Shown here one piece after another: positions 22,401 to 28,804 of a stretch of DNA of 64,000 nt; the stretch's first letter is position 1; every line of letters begins with the position of its first letter. A program made the translations under genes and the position numbers. Origin of the DNA: Carposina sasakii (taxonomy: Eukaryota; Arthropoda; Insecta; Lepidoptera; Carposinidae). The notes beneath the pieces were generated by a model. That model was not told the origin of the DNA. It ran no database searches and saw only the letters and a list, made by a program, of their open reading frames with translations. The stretch covers positions 13,392,001-13,456,000 of the forward strand of contig CP053160.1 in NCBI GenBank assembly GCA_014607495.2, in the 5' to 3' direction.

Positions 22401-24086
22401 CATTGTTTGCAATAAAAAAAAAATCGTTTCCCAAGGTTGGTTCCATAAAAAAAATGATCGTTACGTTACAAAGAATACGAAGTATTAAAATAACAACGAT
22501 GTCTTTTTACACCCTGTATGTATATTATATGTATGTTTTAACAAATGTATAACTTAGCAATATAACAAAATAAAAATGTAACGTTTCTCTCTCTAACAAG
22601 GTTGAAAAATCTAACAACCAATTTTACATTCCATGCAAGTCTGTTCGTGACATAGTTTGAAAAATAACATGGTGCTCGCGAATCGTTAATTGAATATATT
22701 TGAAAACTGATGAACCTTTTCGTTTCGCATTATGCGATATTGATTCTAATTTTTAGAGTTCCGTACCCAAAGGGTAAAAACGGAACTCGTATTACTAAGA
22801 CTTCGCTGTCTGCCCGTCCGTCTGTCGGTCACCAGGCTATATCTCAAGAGCCGCGATAGCTAGACAGTTGAAAATTTCACAAATTATGTGTTTCTGTTGC
22901 AGCTATAACAACAAATTATACAGAAAAACTAAATAAAATAAATATACCATACAACAAACGCGATTTTTTTCCCTTTTTTGCTCGATATTAGTAATGGCAA
23001 CAGGTGGGCACTTGAAATATCACAAAATACTCAGTTGTATTTTTACTTTAATAATAAATAATAAAATATATAATTTAAGGGGGTTCCCATACAAAAAAAC
23101 TAAAAAAGGTTACAATATTAAATTTGTGTACACCTACTGTTGTTTACGGAGCCCTTCGTGCACTAGTCCGACTCGTAGGTACTTGGTCGGCTTTTAATGG
23201 TTCGTTACGTTAGTGTGCCATGAGTATCAGGACAAACAGTTTAAGTCCGACGACTATCCGAAGGCTATCCGGGGAGGCAACACCGGCTAAAGGTGCAGAG
23301 AATCGGTGAAAGATCTAGTTACCCCCGGCGTTATGATTTATTATTATTACACTTCTACCCTGGAGCAAAGGTTCCATTCTTGCGCTGTGCCCTCTTAGCC
23401 GGCCAATGAAGGCAAGCTGTCCCAGCTGGTAAAGTTGTTACGTGCTAGACACGTGTGCTCCAGCATGACAAACAAAGGGATGGCACCACGCCGCGCCTAA
23501 AGAAAAAGCTTTACAAATTATTGTTTATTGAAATACCGGACACATTATTCCTGACACGACCAAAGACACAAGACGGCGTCACACCGTGCTAAGGAATGTG
23601 TATTGTTTTAGTGAATGGTTAGTTAGTAAACAATCCCGGCACCCATTCCGTAACACAGTTCCATACCATCTTCGATTCCGATTCCAACTCCTAAAATCTT
23701 GTAAAATTAATTTAATAGTATTAAAATTATTAATTTTTCAAAGTGTTTTTGCTACTCATCACATAAAAAAACATCTGAACTCGGTCCGTAGTGACGCCAA
23801 ACACCAAAAGTTTCACAACTATGCGTGGACTTCGTCCGCGTGGAACACAAACTTAACATACACCTTTTATATACCTACCCTTTATTATTCCTTGTTACAG
23901 ATCAGTACAATACCACTGGGAAACGTGTGCAGAAGCAGCAATGTGGAGATGCTGATTAGCAAAGTGAATATAGTCAACATAGTGTTAGCATTCTTCATAG
24001 TCCTAGTCATCGGTCGTTTCCTCTACGACTGGCATAGTTTTAAAACTACGGGAAAATTACCTTGGATCTCGTCAATACTACCTTAG
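1254..24086 (+). CDS. swi2: LRR single-pass membrane protein, singed wings 2/halfway-like (six exons, 5' partial)
   Basis: Six exons (1254-1416, 3016-3173, 6115-6288, 18727-18885, 19209-19409, 23901-24086) all have GT-AG borders. They join in phase into 346 codons before TAG. The order is: LRR block 1 (residues about 15-55), a cysteine-containing cap (60-95), an N-terminal LRR cap with CPAPCSC (113-119), LRRs with LYLDNN and LSLRGN (166-230), a C-terminal LRR cap with NPWRCDC (242-248), a transmembrane helix (about 307-325) and a 20-residue tail. This is an extracellular-LRR receptor or adhesion layout. From family knowledge, the NPWRCDC cap and the short tail ending in Pro fit the insect singed wings 2 protein, a relative of halfway, which is linked to ecdysone-dependent development. 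The name is an inference. The signal peptide and first exons lie outside the window. Intron 3 is 12.4 kb and full of transposons. Confidence 0.75.
1677..2054 (+). mobile_element. MITE family A copy 1 (TA|CAGG ends)
   Basis: The 378-bp element is flanked by TA on each side. It starts CAGGATGATTTTTGGTCGTC and ends GGCAACGAAAAAACAACCTG. Other copies are at 7400-7783, 16402-16779 and 56160-56540, with reduced copies at 6422-6519 and 2228-2461. The ends are imperfect inverted repeats (CAGGGTG plus a T-rich stretch). No transposase is encoded, so it is non-autonomous. It lies in intron 1. Confidence 0.8.
2228..2461 (+). repeat. MITE family A, degraded copy
   Basis: A weak but ordered match to the first and last thirds of family A: 'cgtttctttgttacc', 'atccatggaagcatat', then 'ttggcataaagttacttta' and 'ggtggcaacc'. 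The middle is replaced. Confidence 0.5.
3016..3173 (+). CDS. swi2: LRR gene exon B: first C-terminal cap
   Basis: The acceptor is CACAG at 3011-3015 and the donor is GTGAGT at 3174. Joined to exon A it reads SG-DNKWDCSDGGLDWL, then LVCHQKLYRGKPLPKV. This looks like an LRR C-terminal cap: NxWxC, then a second Cys after about 30 residues. It ends in phase 0 after a Lys codon. It is too short between stops to stand out as an ORF, and was found from the splice sites and the phase match. Confidence 0.78.
3174..6114. other. Intron 2 of the LRR gene
   Basis: Mostly featureless AT-rich sequence. Positions 3960-4170 hold a GC-richer stretch that resembles the 3' part of a lepidopteran LINE ('catcatcatcagcctattgca' type), but I cannot define its ends. 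The short ORFs here show no family resemblance. Confidence 0.5.
6115..6288 (+). CDS. swi2: LRR gene exon C: second N-terminal LRR cap
   Basis: The acceptor is TTTTACCCAG and the donor is GTAACA at 6289. It has 58 codons in phase 0 on both sides. CPAPCSC with a following VDC is the standard cysteine pattern of an LRR N-terminal cap. It leads into LPASATVLRLEGNK, the first strand of the next repeat. The long ORF on the opposite strand here is a shadow of this exon. Confidence 0.82.
6422..6519 (-). mobile_element. MITE family A, internal-deletion copy
   Basis: Only 98 bp. Both family A ends are present (CAGGGTG...CACCCTG), with about 45 bases of each end and nothing between. It lies in reverse order relative to 1677-2054. 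It is a clean example of the terminal parts needed for mobility, kept after loss of the middle. Confidence 0.7.
7400..7783 (+). mobile_element. MITE family A copy 2
   Basis: Nearly full length. The first few bases (CAGGG) are missing or changed, and it ends ACATCCTG before TA. It matches copies at 1677 and 16402 throughout. Confidence 0.8.
7890..8110. repeat. Probable dispersed lepidopteran repeat fragment
   Basis: GC-richer segment with 'gacccctagatggg' and 'gacagagggcgtccac', which I recognise as wording common in moth genomes. No second copy is in this window, so this rests on memory only. Confidence 0.3.
8181..8383. repeat. GC-rich inverted repeat, 32-bp arms
   Basis: Arms 8181-8212 and 8352-8383 are inverted copies with one mismatch. 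Their core is GGGTGCGCCCACCACCGGGC, and they are separated by 139 bases. The right arm abuts the TA next to the family C element that starts at 8385. Confidence 0.8.
8385..8855 (+). mobile_element. MITE family C copy, 471 bp
   Basis: Starts TA|CAGGTGTGACAGCCAGG and ends CACACCCTG|TA. It matches the larger copy at 16937-17788 at both ends ('acagcc.ggcaaatattgatatg' and 'ctcac.cacaccctgta'). The terminal inverted repeats are about 20 bp, with no ORF. Confidence 0.7.
8940..9040 (-). repeat. Fragment of the 'gttccgtaccc' repeat
   Basis: Contains 'tttgactacggaaccctaaaa', the reversed start of the repeat also seen at 22758-23197. It carries a Gly/Pro-poor, GC-rich stretch ('cacgcggcgacgacaggcag'). 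Truncated. Confidence 0.45.
9293..9489. mobile_element. MITE family G with nested family F
   Basis: The ends are inverted copies (ATAGAGG..AAGATGTCATAGAGTGC and its complement). Between them, at about 9343-9460, sits a family F element, the same unit found alone at 14301-14440. A second, intact family G copy is at 59913-60076. Confidence 0.7.
9800..9990 (-). repeat. Helitron-like relic
   Basis: 'tagcggccacccacgacatcgtccgtatg' at its left and 'ccattgcgtagttttaaagat' to the right match the elements at 19788-20075 and 52436-52610. The phrase corresponds to the 3' hairpin of the Helitron at 31502-32595. Confidence 0.5.
10165..10335 (+). pseudogene. RTE endonuclease C-terminal end
   Basis: 56 codons (PYRKWTWLHP, NDIDFILT and GSDHRMV), then TGA. 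The DFIL and SDHRMV motifs are the last two blocks of the APE-like endonuclease, and the SDH histidine is present. The frame is the same as the RT ORF that follows, so a single in-frame stop separates them. The N-terminal two thirds of the endonuclease is absent. Confidence 0.8.
10342..11256 (+). pseudogene. RTE reverse transcriptase, N-terminal part
   Basis: About 280 residues in frame. They run from the linker after the endonuclease to the RT motif NKAPGDDGITSELLRAGG and LFKKGDK-like VLFFKKGDKALLKN. After this a frameshift near 11180 replaces the expected motif with unrelated residues up to a stop at 11256. The proper frame continues on the + strand through 'ccgaacaagccggtttccg' (RT motif for QAGFRKG) to the next piece. 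Confidence 0.8.
11382..11858 (+). pseudogene. RTE reverse transcriptase, catalytic part
   Basis: Begins within the FVDYEKAFDSIE motif. It holds RGVRQGDVISPKLF (residues 58-71) and FADDIVVM (100-107), the polymerase active site. It is then cut by a foreign insertion at about 11859. The first 6 bases of the real frame before the Met are also coding, so the Met is not a true start. Confidence 0.82.
11859..12220. repeat. Insertion with TA/CA-rich microsatellite inside the RTE element
   Basis: About 360 bases interrupt the RT reading frame. It starts with a T run and 'aaatcaaatcaaaatttctttatttg', typical of an A-tailed retroposon read backwards, and ends in a long CA/TA array at about 12045-12210. 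AGTT borders both sides, a possible 4-bp target duplication. Beyond it the RTE frame resumes (VDEYVYLGQ). Confidence 0.65.
12045..12210. repeat. Microsatellite, (CA)(TA)-type
   Basis: About 165 bases of alternating pyrimidine-purine in units of CACATA, CATATA and CACA. It makes spurious Tyr/Thr/His-rich ORFs on both strands. Unstable in length and possibly Z-DNA-forming. Confidence 0.9.
12221..12815 (+). pseudogene. RTE C-terminal extension and 3' tail
   Basis: Encodes LGQTVKL, then RIQLGWAAFGKL, VLPVMTYGAETWSLT, RAMERAILGISLRDRIRN and DIAQRSSKLKWQW. Further frameshifted GRWSRK...ARWTDDLAKV...GWMQAASDRSEW...AYVQQWTS follows. These are the usual post-RT blocks of lepidopteran RTE proteins. 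A one-base shift near 12600 breaks the frame. It ends at CTGTAAATGATGAT. Confidence 0.82.
12816..14300. other. Intron 3 sequence without recognised features
   Basis: AT-rich. At about 13310-13375 there is a partial match ('aaaggacaggtaggactaattttacgtttaggtttaagt') to the family F element at 14301. No exon-like segment was found. Confidence 0.5.
14301..14440. mobile_element. MITE family F, 140 bp
   Basis: Starts GGTCGATTCCGGAAGTCACA and ends TGTGGCTGCCGGAATCGACC. The ends are inverted repeats of about 30 bp with a few mismatches. The middle carries 'taatcttagtcaggtctatct' and 'aaatggctgagagagaaaagga', shared with the copy nested in 9293-9489. No coding capacity. Confidence 0.8.
14441..16141. 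other. Intron 3 sequence without recognised features
   Basis: AT-rich. A 63-codon hydrophobic ORF at 15282-15473 has AT-biased codons and no splice support, so I do not call it. Confidence 0.5.
16142..16228. repeat. Perfect 38-bp hairpin with an 11-base loop
   Basis: Arms 16142-16179 and 16191-16228 are exact inverted copies (from ACGGCGCATGTTTACAATTT inward to GCAAAAGTC), with loop 16180-16190. There are no mismatches, which is rare in this otherwise decayed intron. No other copy is in the window. Confidence 0.92.
16402..16779 (+). mobile_element. MITE family A copy 3
   Basis: The cleanest family A copy: TA|CAGGGTGATTTTTGGTCGTC to AAAAAACATCCTG|TA. A (TA)n run at about 16666-16685 is private to this copy. 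It lies in intron 3, sense. Confidence 0.85.
16937..17788 (+). mobile_element. MITE family C, full copy with nested element
   Basis: TA|CAGGGTGTAATTGACAGCCC to GGCCGTCACTCACACCCTG|TA, with inverted ends of about 20 bp. A family E element (17228-17690) is inserted inside, which explains the extra length over the 471-bp copy at 8385-8855. Confidence 0.78.
17228..17690 (-). mobile_element. MITE family E, nested copy
   Basis: Reverse complement of 24181-24651 over most of its length. Examples are 'ctttgcgaaag', 'tttccgggatataacgattt', 'gtgacatcacgt'-like text and 'gcccacttaactttgaaggc'. Its ends have decayed more than the other copy. The nesting shows that family C was active before this family E insertion. 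Confidence 0.7.
18180..18570. mobile_element. Palindromic MITE family B, rearranged copy
   Basis: Contains three blocks of the family B arm (AACATGTGATTTCGAGTCT with 'cttttcgcttaacatacc'). It ends GTTACACCCTG|TA at 18570. It looks like one and a half units, perhaps a family B element next to a second arm. It sits just left of exon D. Confidence 0.7.
18727..18885 (+). CDS. swi2: LRR gene exon D: leucine-rich repeats
   Basis: The acceptor is a long T/C tract followed by CCATAG (ending 18726). The donor is GTTTGT at 18886. There are 53 codons, phase 0 to phase 0. It contains LADLYLDNNSIS and FRVLSLRGNMLKQ, two classic LRR strands. It continues directly from LEGNK of exon C, so no exon appears to be missing in the 12.4-kb intron between them. 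A longer ORF over the same bases in another frame is not the coding one. Confidence 0.82.
19209..19409 (+). CDS. swi2: LRR gene exon E: last repeat and C-terminal cap
   Basis: The acceptor is TTTTCGCAG (ending 19208) and the donor is GTATTG at 19410. There are 67 codons, phase 0 to phase 0. It encodes the end of the last LRR (VQQVFLGLNPW) and the cap WRCDCHFIPRFQ, with the partner Cys about 25 residues later. Of the six exons this gives the strongest family signal. Confidence 0.85.
19455..19640 (+). repeat. Repeat family K
   Basis: 'gctagaatacatctagctccatct', 'gagtcgactaagcaatttgagg' and 'cattctctcaaacgatgagc' match 26835-27030. They match in reverse 46677-46870, 59190-59340 and 62718-62830. 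It begins 45 bases after exon E. Probably a short retroposon or a LINE end; I cannot assign it. Confidence 0.65.
19788..20075 (-). repeat. Helitron-like relic split by an RTE fragment
   Basis: 'ctagcggccgcctacaactt' on the left and 'ccttcctctagaatcaatca...ccgcttcaaaatccg' on the right belong to the same relic family as 9800-9990 and 52436-52610. The RTE copy 19893-20012 sits between. Confidence 0.6.
19893..20012 (+). mobile_element. 120-bp 5'-truncated RTE copy with target duplication
   Basis: Only the last 120 bases of the RTE element (from 'tggcgaaggtcgcgggcgtc' to the ATG repeats). It is flanked by ATAAACC at 19886-19892 and 20013-20019, a 7-bp target duplication. It shows LINE machinery working in this lineage after the Helitron relic landed. 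Confidence 0.85.
20143..20315. mobile_element. Fold-back MITE, 173 bp
   Basis: Arms of about 60 bases: TATTGGCTATTTTTTTTGAC and its complement GTCAAAAAAGATAGCCAATA. Both continue into 'cactgg/ccagtt' text around a short centre. The flanking sequence is duplicated without the element at about 20650-20765, which serves as an empty site. Confidence 0.8.
20430..21177. other. Intron 5 sequence with local duplication
   Basis: Positions 20650-20765 repeat 20090-20140 plus 20320-20380 ('cttaagag.attttttatttc', 'ccggatttatccag', 'aactagttttaat'). A pyrimidine-rich stretch is at 20487-20525. No exon. Confidence 0.6.
21178..21470 (+). mobile_element. tRNA-like SINE family S1 with long leader
   Basis: A 170-base leader ('atccgttaagatatgg', 'gtgctgagggattcagc', 'gatggtaaaattcgtcatcc') precedes a tRNA-like core at 21355-21427 and the tail 'tttctttattaataattttataa'. 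Other full copies are at 51400-51682 and 63676-63918. Internal promoter boxes: A-box TAGCTCAGTTGG and B-box GGTTCGAGTCCC. Confidence 0.75.
21355..21427 (+). tRNA. tRNA-like core of SINE S1 (not a functional tRNA)
   Basis: Folds partly as a tRNA. The acceptor pairs ACCCGG with the 3' CTCGGGT, and the D-arm GCTC..GAGC and the T-arm TTGGG-TTCGAGT-CCCAC are good. The anticodon stem is imperfect and position 33 would be C, not U. It recurs in other copies with the same flanks, so it is a retroposon head. Confidence 0.55.
21511..21824 (-). mobile_element. tRNA-derived SINE family T, copy 1
   Basis: Reverse complement of 57252-57589 and 58310-58640. The tRNA-like head with B-box AGTTCGATCCC lies at 21750-21824, and the body with 'ggtcgccttggccgaaatatggtcgg' lies at the left. 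It overlaps no exon. Confidence 0.8.
21880..22140 (+). repeat. Repeat family J ('cccttacggggtaggcagagc')
   Basis: Matches 36995-37247 closely over 250 bases ('tggtgccacttctgacc', 'gtggtcagccca', 'tgtacagtatgcccggga', 'agaagcagctgtag'). Class unknown. Confidence 0.75.
22189..22515. mobile_element. MITE family D, 327 bp
   Basis: TA|CTGGGTGTAAAAAGATAAC to GATGTCTTTTTACACCCTG|TA. Inverted ends of about 20 bp and 'attctttgtaac' / 'gttacaaagaatac' a little inside. A fragment of the same family is fused to family B at 25327-25450. Confidence 0.78.
22758..23197 (+). repeat. 'gttccgtaccc...gtccgactcg' lepidopteran repeat
   Basis: Starts 'agttccgtacccaaagggta' and ends 'cgtgcactagtccgactcg..ttggtcggctttt'. 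I know this phrase pair as a common moth repeat, and a fragment of the same family is at 8940-9040. Not coding; the 67-codon ORF inside is incidental. Confidence 0.65.
23901..24086 (+). CDS. swi2: LRR gene exon F: transmembrane helix, tail and stop
   Basis: The acceptor is CCTTGTTACAG and translation ends at TAG 24084-24086. There are 61 residues: a short juxtamembrane part with one Cys, about 19 hydrophobic residues (NIVLAFFIVLVIG), then a basic/aromatic tail ending WISSILP. The open frame continues upstream of the acceptor to 23586, but that part is low-complexity and AT-rich, so I take it as intron. Confidence 0.82.
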   Translation: MSTIPLGNVCRSSNVEMLISKVNIVNIVLAFFIVLVIGRFLYDWHSFKTTGKLPWISSILP

Positions 24087-24108
24087 ATGTAGGTACCTAC
24101 ATAGATGA

Positions 24109-24114
24109 AATAAA
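24109..24114 (+). terminator. Likely polyadenylation signal AATAAA
   Basis: AATAAA lies 23 bases after the stop codon, followed by a second AATAAA-like hexamer. It gives the LRR gene a very short 3' UTR. In an AT-rich genome such hexamers are common, so position is the main support. Confidence 0.5.
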
Positions 24115-24180
24115 ATAAATAATTTAAAGAAGAGTAAAAATATGTTTGTTATTATACCTTTGGCACATCAGGGTGGGACC

Positions 24181-24651
24181 ACAATAGGGATGTTTACTAT
24201 GGTTGAATTTTAATGACATTTTATGCTTTTCAGAATAAATCATCAAAATCAAACCTAACTCTTAAATTACAATTTGATTAAATGTCCAAATGAGGTAGTA
24301 ATAAGCTTTCAAAGTTAAGTGGGCAAGTCCATTTTTCAAATGTAAAACTAATTGAAAATTACAACATCACATATCCACCTGCATCATTTACAGCAACTTT
24401 TGCTTTGTGACCATATTTATAAACGCAATATTTAAAATTTCTTTTACGCACATACAAGTTACGAAAGAGTGACGTCATAATTGTGTAGCCGTTTATATGG
24501 AGCGTTTTTTGGCAAGTCTAAAATTGAGATTTTGAAATCGTTATATCCCGGAAAGTTTTCACATTAGCGAAATTTTTCTTTCGCAAATGTTTCTTTTATT
24601 TTATGATTTTTCAATATAAATACAAATAAAAACCGTAAACATCCCTATTGT
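24181..24651. mobile_element. MITE family E, 471 bp
   Basis: ACAATAGGGATGTTTAC at the left and its complement GTAAACATCCCTATTGT at the right form a 17-bp terminal inverted repeat. The interior matches 17228-17690 in reverse. It begins 95 bases after the LRR gene's stop codon, so the gene's 3' UTR could run into it. Confidence 0.82.
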
Positions 24652-25067
24652 TAGCCGGCCGTAAAACAAATGCCAAATCGTTGGCAATGTGAGTTTCGAA
24701 AAGAAACCATAAAAAACACTTATTGTGTTTTATTCTTTGATGTTAATCTCAGTTGAAATTGTAATAGTCTCAATATGAAAATCTTATAACTGAGTGAAAC
24801 AAGTAGGACATTGTAAAACTTGTGAAGTGACTGCCAGTGAAGTTAGTCACGTTTCACTTTCAACCCAATCTACGAAACTAGATTAGCTGTATGTATTCAC
24901 TATTCGAGATTTTTTGAATGTGGGAATAACTCGCAATAACAAATCGTGGGCTGTTGTAAAATTGCACAGATACCGAAATTAAGATATAAATCTTGCTTTA
25001 AACTGCTTTTTAGAGTTTTTAGCAAATTGCTACCTAATTTAGAAATTTTATTATGTAATCTACTATA
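24652..25067. other. Intergenic, nothing recognised
   Basis: AT-rich sequence between two MITEs. No coding or repeat match seen. Confidence 0.5.
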
Positions 25068-25326
25068 CAGGGTGTAACAGAAAGGATATGTTAAGCGAAA
25101 AACTATGTAAGTAGCCCACTATAGAGAACCTATTTCCAAAATTTGACACTCGAAATCACATGTTTATTTTTCAAGATTCTATGAACATTCCTTAGTTGTT
25201 TAAGAATTATCCATACTATCTAGAAAAATAAACATGTGATTTCGAGTCTGAAATTTTGTGGGTAGGTTCCTTTAAGTGGGCTGTTTACATAGCTTTTCGC
25301 TTAACACACCCCTTTTGTTACACCCT
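25068..25326. mobile_element. Palindromic MITE family B copy
   Basis: TA|CAGGGTGTAACAGAAAGG to CCTTTTGTTACACCCT. The two halves are inverted copies of each other over about 120 bases (AACATGTGATTTCGAGTCT near the middle). The last bases run straight into a family D fragment (25327-25450: 'gtgtaaagacaacg', 'tttttgtaacgttacgatt'). Confidence 0.85.
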
Positions 25327-26034
25327 CAGTGTGTAAAGACAACGTTAGTTCCTCATCGTATTTTTTGTAACGTTACGATTATTTTTTTCTATGGTATGAA
25401 CCCTGGAAAACGACGATAAAAATAATTTAAAAATCCCATTTTATTGCAATCAATGTATTCGTTTGATGCGCATAGTACAAATTGTAGGTACTCATTCGTC
25501 ATTTCGTTTACTCTCTAAACCTGCTTAATGCGACCTATTTTCATTGAGATCTTGTTGATAATAGTTTGGAATAAGGTATTATCTATTATTGATATACGGT
25601 ATCTATTCTTAGTGCACAGCAATATATTGTAGTTCTTGAAGAGGATGGACTCGATCGTGGCAATAAACGCGTCAAAGAGAAGACGCTTTTGCTACGTAGT
25701 TTCTAATGACGTAGGTACAGGAAATCATAACAAGGAAAATTATGATTTTATACATCAAAGTATTAGATTTAGAAAAGTTTTATTACAAATTCATGGAATG
25801 CTTGTAAATTGGATCATCATCCCATTGAGTTTATTTTATTATTTTGAAGAAAATACAAGTTATAATGATCGCTGTCTAAGTGTACCCAAATAAAAAAGAA
25901 AATTGTTACTGTTATGTATTTTAGCAATATTTTTGAGTAATTAAAACAGTTTTCAATTTTCTTTCTAGTAGTACCTACCTTCTTTAAGCCTTACAACTTT
26001 TACCTACAGAATTACTTACATGTTCTGTTATCTT

Positions 26035-26340
26035 CTTGCTTGCGGGCCCGCAAGCAAGATGGGTTGATGAATTGGCGACAACAGGAGGCCGCGAATGGCT
26101 AAAAACAGCCAAAGATAGAAAAAAGTGGTATTCCATTCCTTGGAGGAGGCTTTTACCCAAGAGGGGTCCATGCAAAAAAAATCTTAGTCCAAAACATATA
26201 GGTAGGTATATCTTAATCCTAATTGTAATAAAGAAAATATATAAATTTTGTATAAGAATTCCAAACCTAAAAATCTTAAGATGTTATTTTTTGTATCACT
26301 CTATATTTGCATGGAATAAACAAAGCTTTATTATTATTAT
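26035..26340 (+). mobile_element. 5'-truncated LINE copy, 306 bp, with 10-bp target duplication
   Basis: Flanked by CTGTTATCTT at 26025-26034 and 26341-26350. It encodes the last about 40 residues of a LINE protein (ARWVDELA, GREWLKTAKDRKKWYS), then a 3' UTR ending in TTATTATTATTAT. Its first 24 bases are a perfect palindrome (see findings). Frame damage after Ser shows it is dead. Confidence 0.88.
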
Positions 26341-26834
26341 CTGTTATCTTGAAAGTTTTCAGTGAGAGAAAAATGAAAATAGTACAGTTCATAGAAGTTT
26401 ATTTTGATGATCAAGTTTCTAAATGTAGGAATCATGCAAACAATTCTATCTGAGCCGATTTATACTTGTCCTTATTTTATGTTAAAAACCCCCTTTTAAA
26501 ATTTTTTTCATAAAAAAAAGTTTCTAAAAAAAATACAACCGAAGCGTGAAAATGTGAATACATTGCACGTTAGTGAAAGGTTTGATCCGTATTCTTAGGT
26601 AGCCCAGAAGATAAATATAATAGGCACATATCCACAGGAACTTTGCACAAGGTGTTGGTCGACTTCGAGGAGGTATTCCCCGTAAGGTTTTGTGATGGAT
26701 CGTTCTTTATGCTTCTCACACAACTTCTGAAGTGGCTGCTGTAGGAACGATGCTAGGCTCCTGGAAATAGATCTAGTCAGCACTAATTTTTTAATGTGAA
26801 GGTGAGTAGTATTTATTAGTTACTAGGTACTGCT

Positions 26835-27030
26835 GCCTGTGCTGATGTGAGGCTTCACTAGAATACATCAGCTGCATCTCTTTCCGTACATAAGAGTCGA
26901 CTAAGGAATTTAGGTGAGTTCTTTCAGGCGCGATGAGCCAGTAACTTGTCACTGTCACATCATACCTCGCTACGTTAAGCGTGGCTCTAAGGATTTCCTT
27001 TATGGTCCTGCACTTCTAGTTATCCTTTTT
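26835..27030 (+). repeat. Repeat family K
   Basis: 'aggcttcactagaatacatcagctgcatctctttccgta' and 'gagtcgactaaggaatttagg' match 19455-19640 and, in reverse, 46677-46870. Confidence 0.7.
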
Positions 27031-27924
27031 TGGAATACAGCCTATTTGCCTAGTTCAGTTTGTTTACTACATATTTCAATATATCTTGACATAATGCAAA
27101 ACTACGAATTCTACAATCTGTTTTCAATAAATCATCCATCAAATATGCTGAATAATAATGTGTTTGTTGTTTATATGGGAAGTAATAGTTATGAACTCGG
27201 CAAACATACCCTTGGGCCAGCCCAGTTGAAATATCTTCCACGTGATTTACCCACTTACTTTAGAGTTTGCGTTGATAAACATAAATATTGATATTTGTGC
27301 TATGTTTGTGCTAGGGAAAGAAAAAAGCCAGGAAAGTATTAAAATCTATAGGTAAGTATAAAGTATTATCAAATTCCTAGTTCGGTTTGAGATAATTTTT
27401 TACTATGGCCAGACACATAACATGCATTAGTTAAATCTACCTACACACAATATGATAATTTCGACAATATGGCATCACTTAAAATATAGGTACCTATTGT
27501 AGGTAGCTACAATAGGCAATAACAGCTCGTCTTACATTGGCTATATAACAACCAAAGAAGTATCCGACACGTGTTAAATGACCTATTTAGTCCGGTCAAT
27601 TTAGACATTCAAAGTTACATAAATTCACAGCAAGCTGAAAATGAGTAATTTTGTACAAAACATATTTAAAAATAAGTTTTCAAAATTCCCCATCGTTCCC
27701 GTACGAGGAAAAAAATTATACAAAGTCAAAGGTAATTTTTTTTTTTTACGATTTTCACCGAAACGGTTAGTTTTATCATAAAATTACCTCAGACAAAAAT
27801 TGTTAATCTTAAAATTATCTATAAAAAGGAGCCACCGTTTTGTTATTTGATCACATCGGGATGCGTAAAACACAGAAGTCTGCTTACGATTGATATATAT
27901 ATTATATGATATATATTGTATGAA

Positions 27925-28062
27925 AATTCCTGAGATATTTAAAAATTCTCCATACTATCGGGAAAAATAAACATGTGATTTCGAGTCTCATATTTTGTTT
28001 ATAGGCTACAGTGGGCTATTTACGTAGCTTTTCGCTTAACATACCCTTTTTGTTACATCCTG
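27925..28062. mobile_element. MITE family B, half copy
   Basis: One arm only (AACATGTGATTTCGAGTCT, 'cttttcgcttaacatacccttttt'), ending GTTACATCCTG|TA. A (TA)n run of about 28 bases follows. Confidence 0.7.
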
Positions 28063-28479
28063 TATATATATATATATATATATATGATATATGCTATAAC
28101 GCTGGTCTTTCGTGGCGCCAGAATGTATTATGAATGAATGTTTAAGTACGCGGTTCATTAACAAAGTATCCATTTTTTAATTCTTATCTAGGTATCTGTA
28201 TGGTTTTGCTTGTTGTGGTTAATCTCTGAAACGTCTGGAACGACGTAAAAATTTTAACTGATTATAAAATTAATTACTTCTTCATAATAGGTACGGGGTA
28301 CGGGACGTATTATTAATTACTAGGTAGGTAGGTATACCGTTTTCTAATGAGCGGAAATAAGGTGTTCCTTCTGGACGCGGATTAAATTACGAACGAAATC
28401 CATTTATAAGCATTAAGTATAAAATTGGTAAAAATCTTATTCTTATTCTTTGTTGCACATACACAAAAGAAATATGGCA

Positions 28480-28705
28480 TGATGATGATCTCCGACCGTA
28501 TTTCGGCCAAGGCGGCCAATCTCTACGGAGATTTGCAAGGTAAGTAGGAGATATTATAGTGCACAAGTGTGTGCGCAAACACAGATGCACTCTCAATTCC
28601 GTTACTCTCATAGTTCGATGGGACGGAAAGCCGACACGACCGGAGAGAGGTCGTGAGGCGTAGGACCGACGGTTTTACGTGCTTTCCGAGGCACGAGCTA
28701 AGTGA
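28480..28705 (-). repeat. SINE family T, body only
   Basis: Matches the body of 58310-58640 in reverse ('gaccgtatttcggccaaggcg', 'gcacaagtgtgtgcgcaaac', 'cgtgctttccgaggcacgagct'). The tRNA-like head is missing, so it is 5'-truncated. Confidence 0.75.
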
Positions 28706-28804
28706 AATATGGCATACAACATAAAAGAAGAGATGCATGTAAAATAGCAAGCTTATCTCTACAAGAGATCTCTTCCAGCAAGCCAAGTAAGTAATGAGAA
28801 ATTG

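Noticed and set aside
23586..23900. Upstream extension of the last LRR exon as a 166-residue protein
   Set aside because: AT-rich codons, no homology, and a good splice acceptor at 23899-23900 that matches the phase of the previous exon.
25636..25893. 85-codon ORF with KRRRF and a hydrophobic end
   Set aside because: No splice-site or family support and AT-rich codon use; cannot be told from chance.
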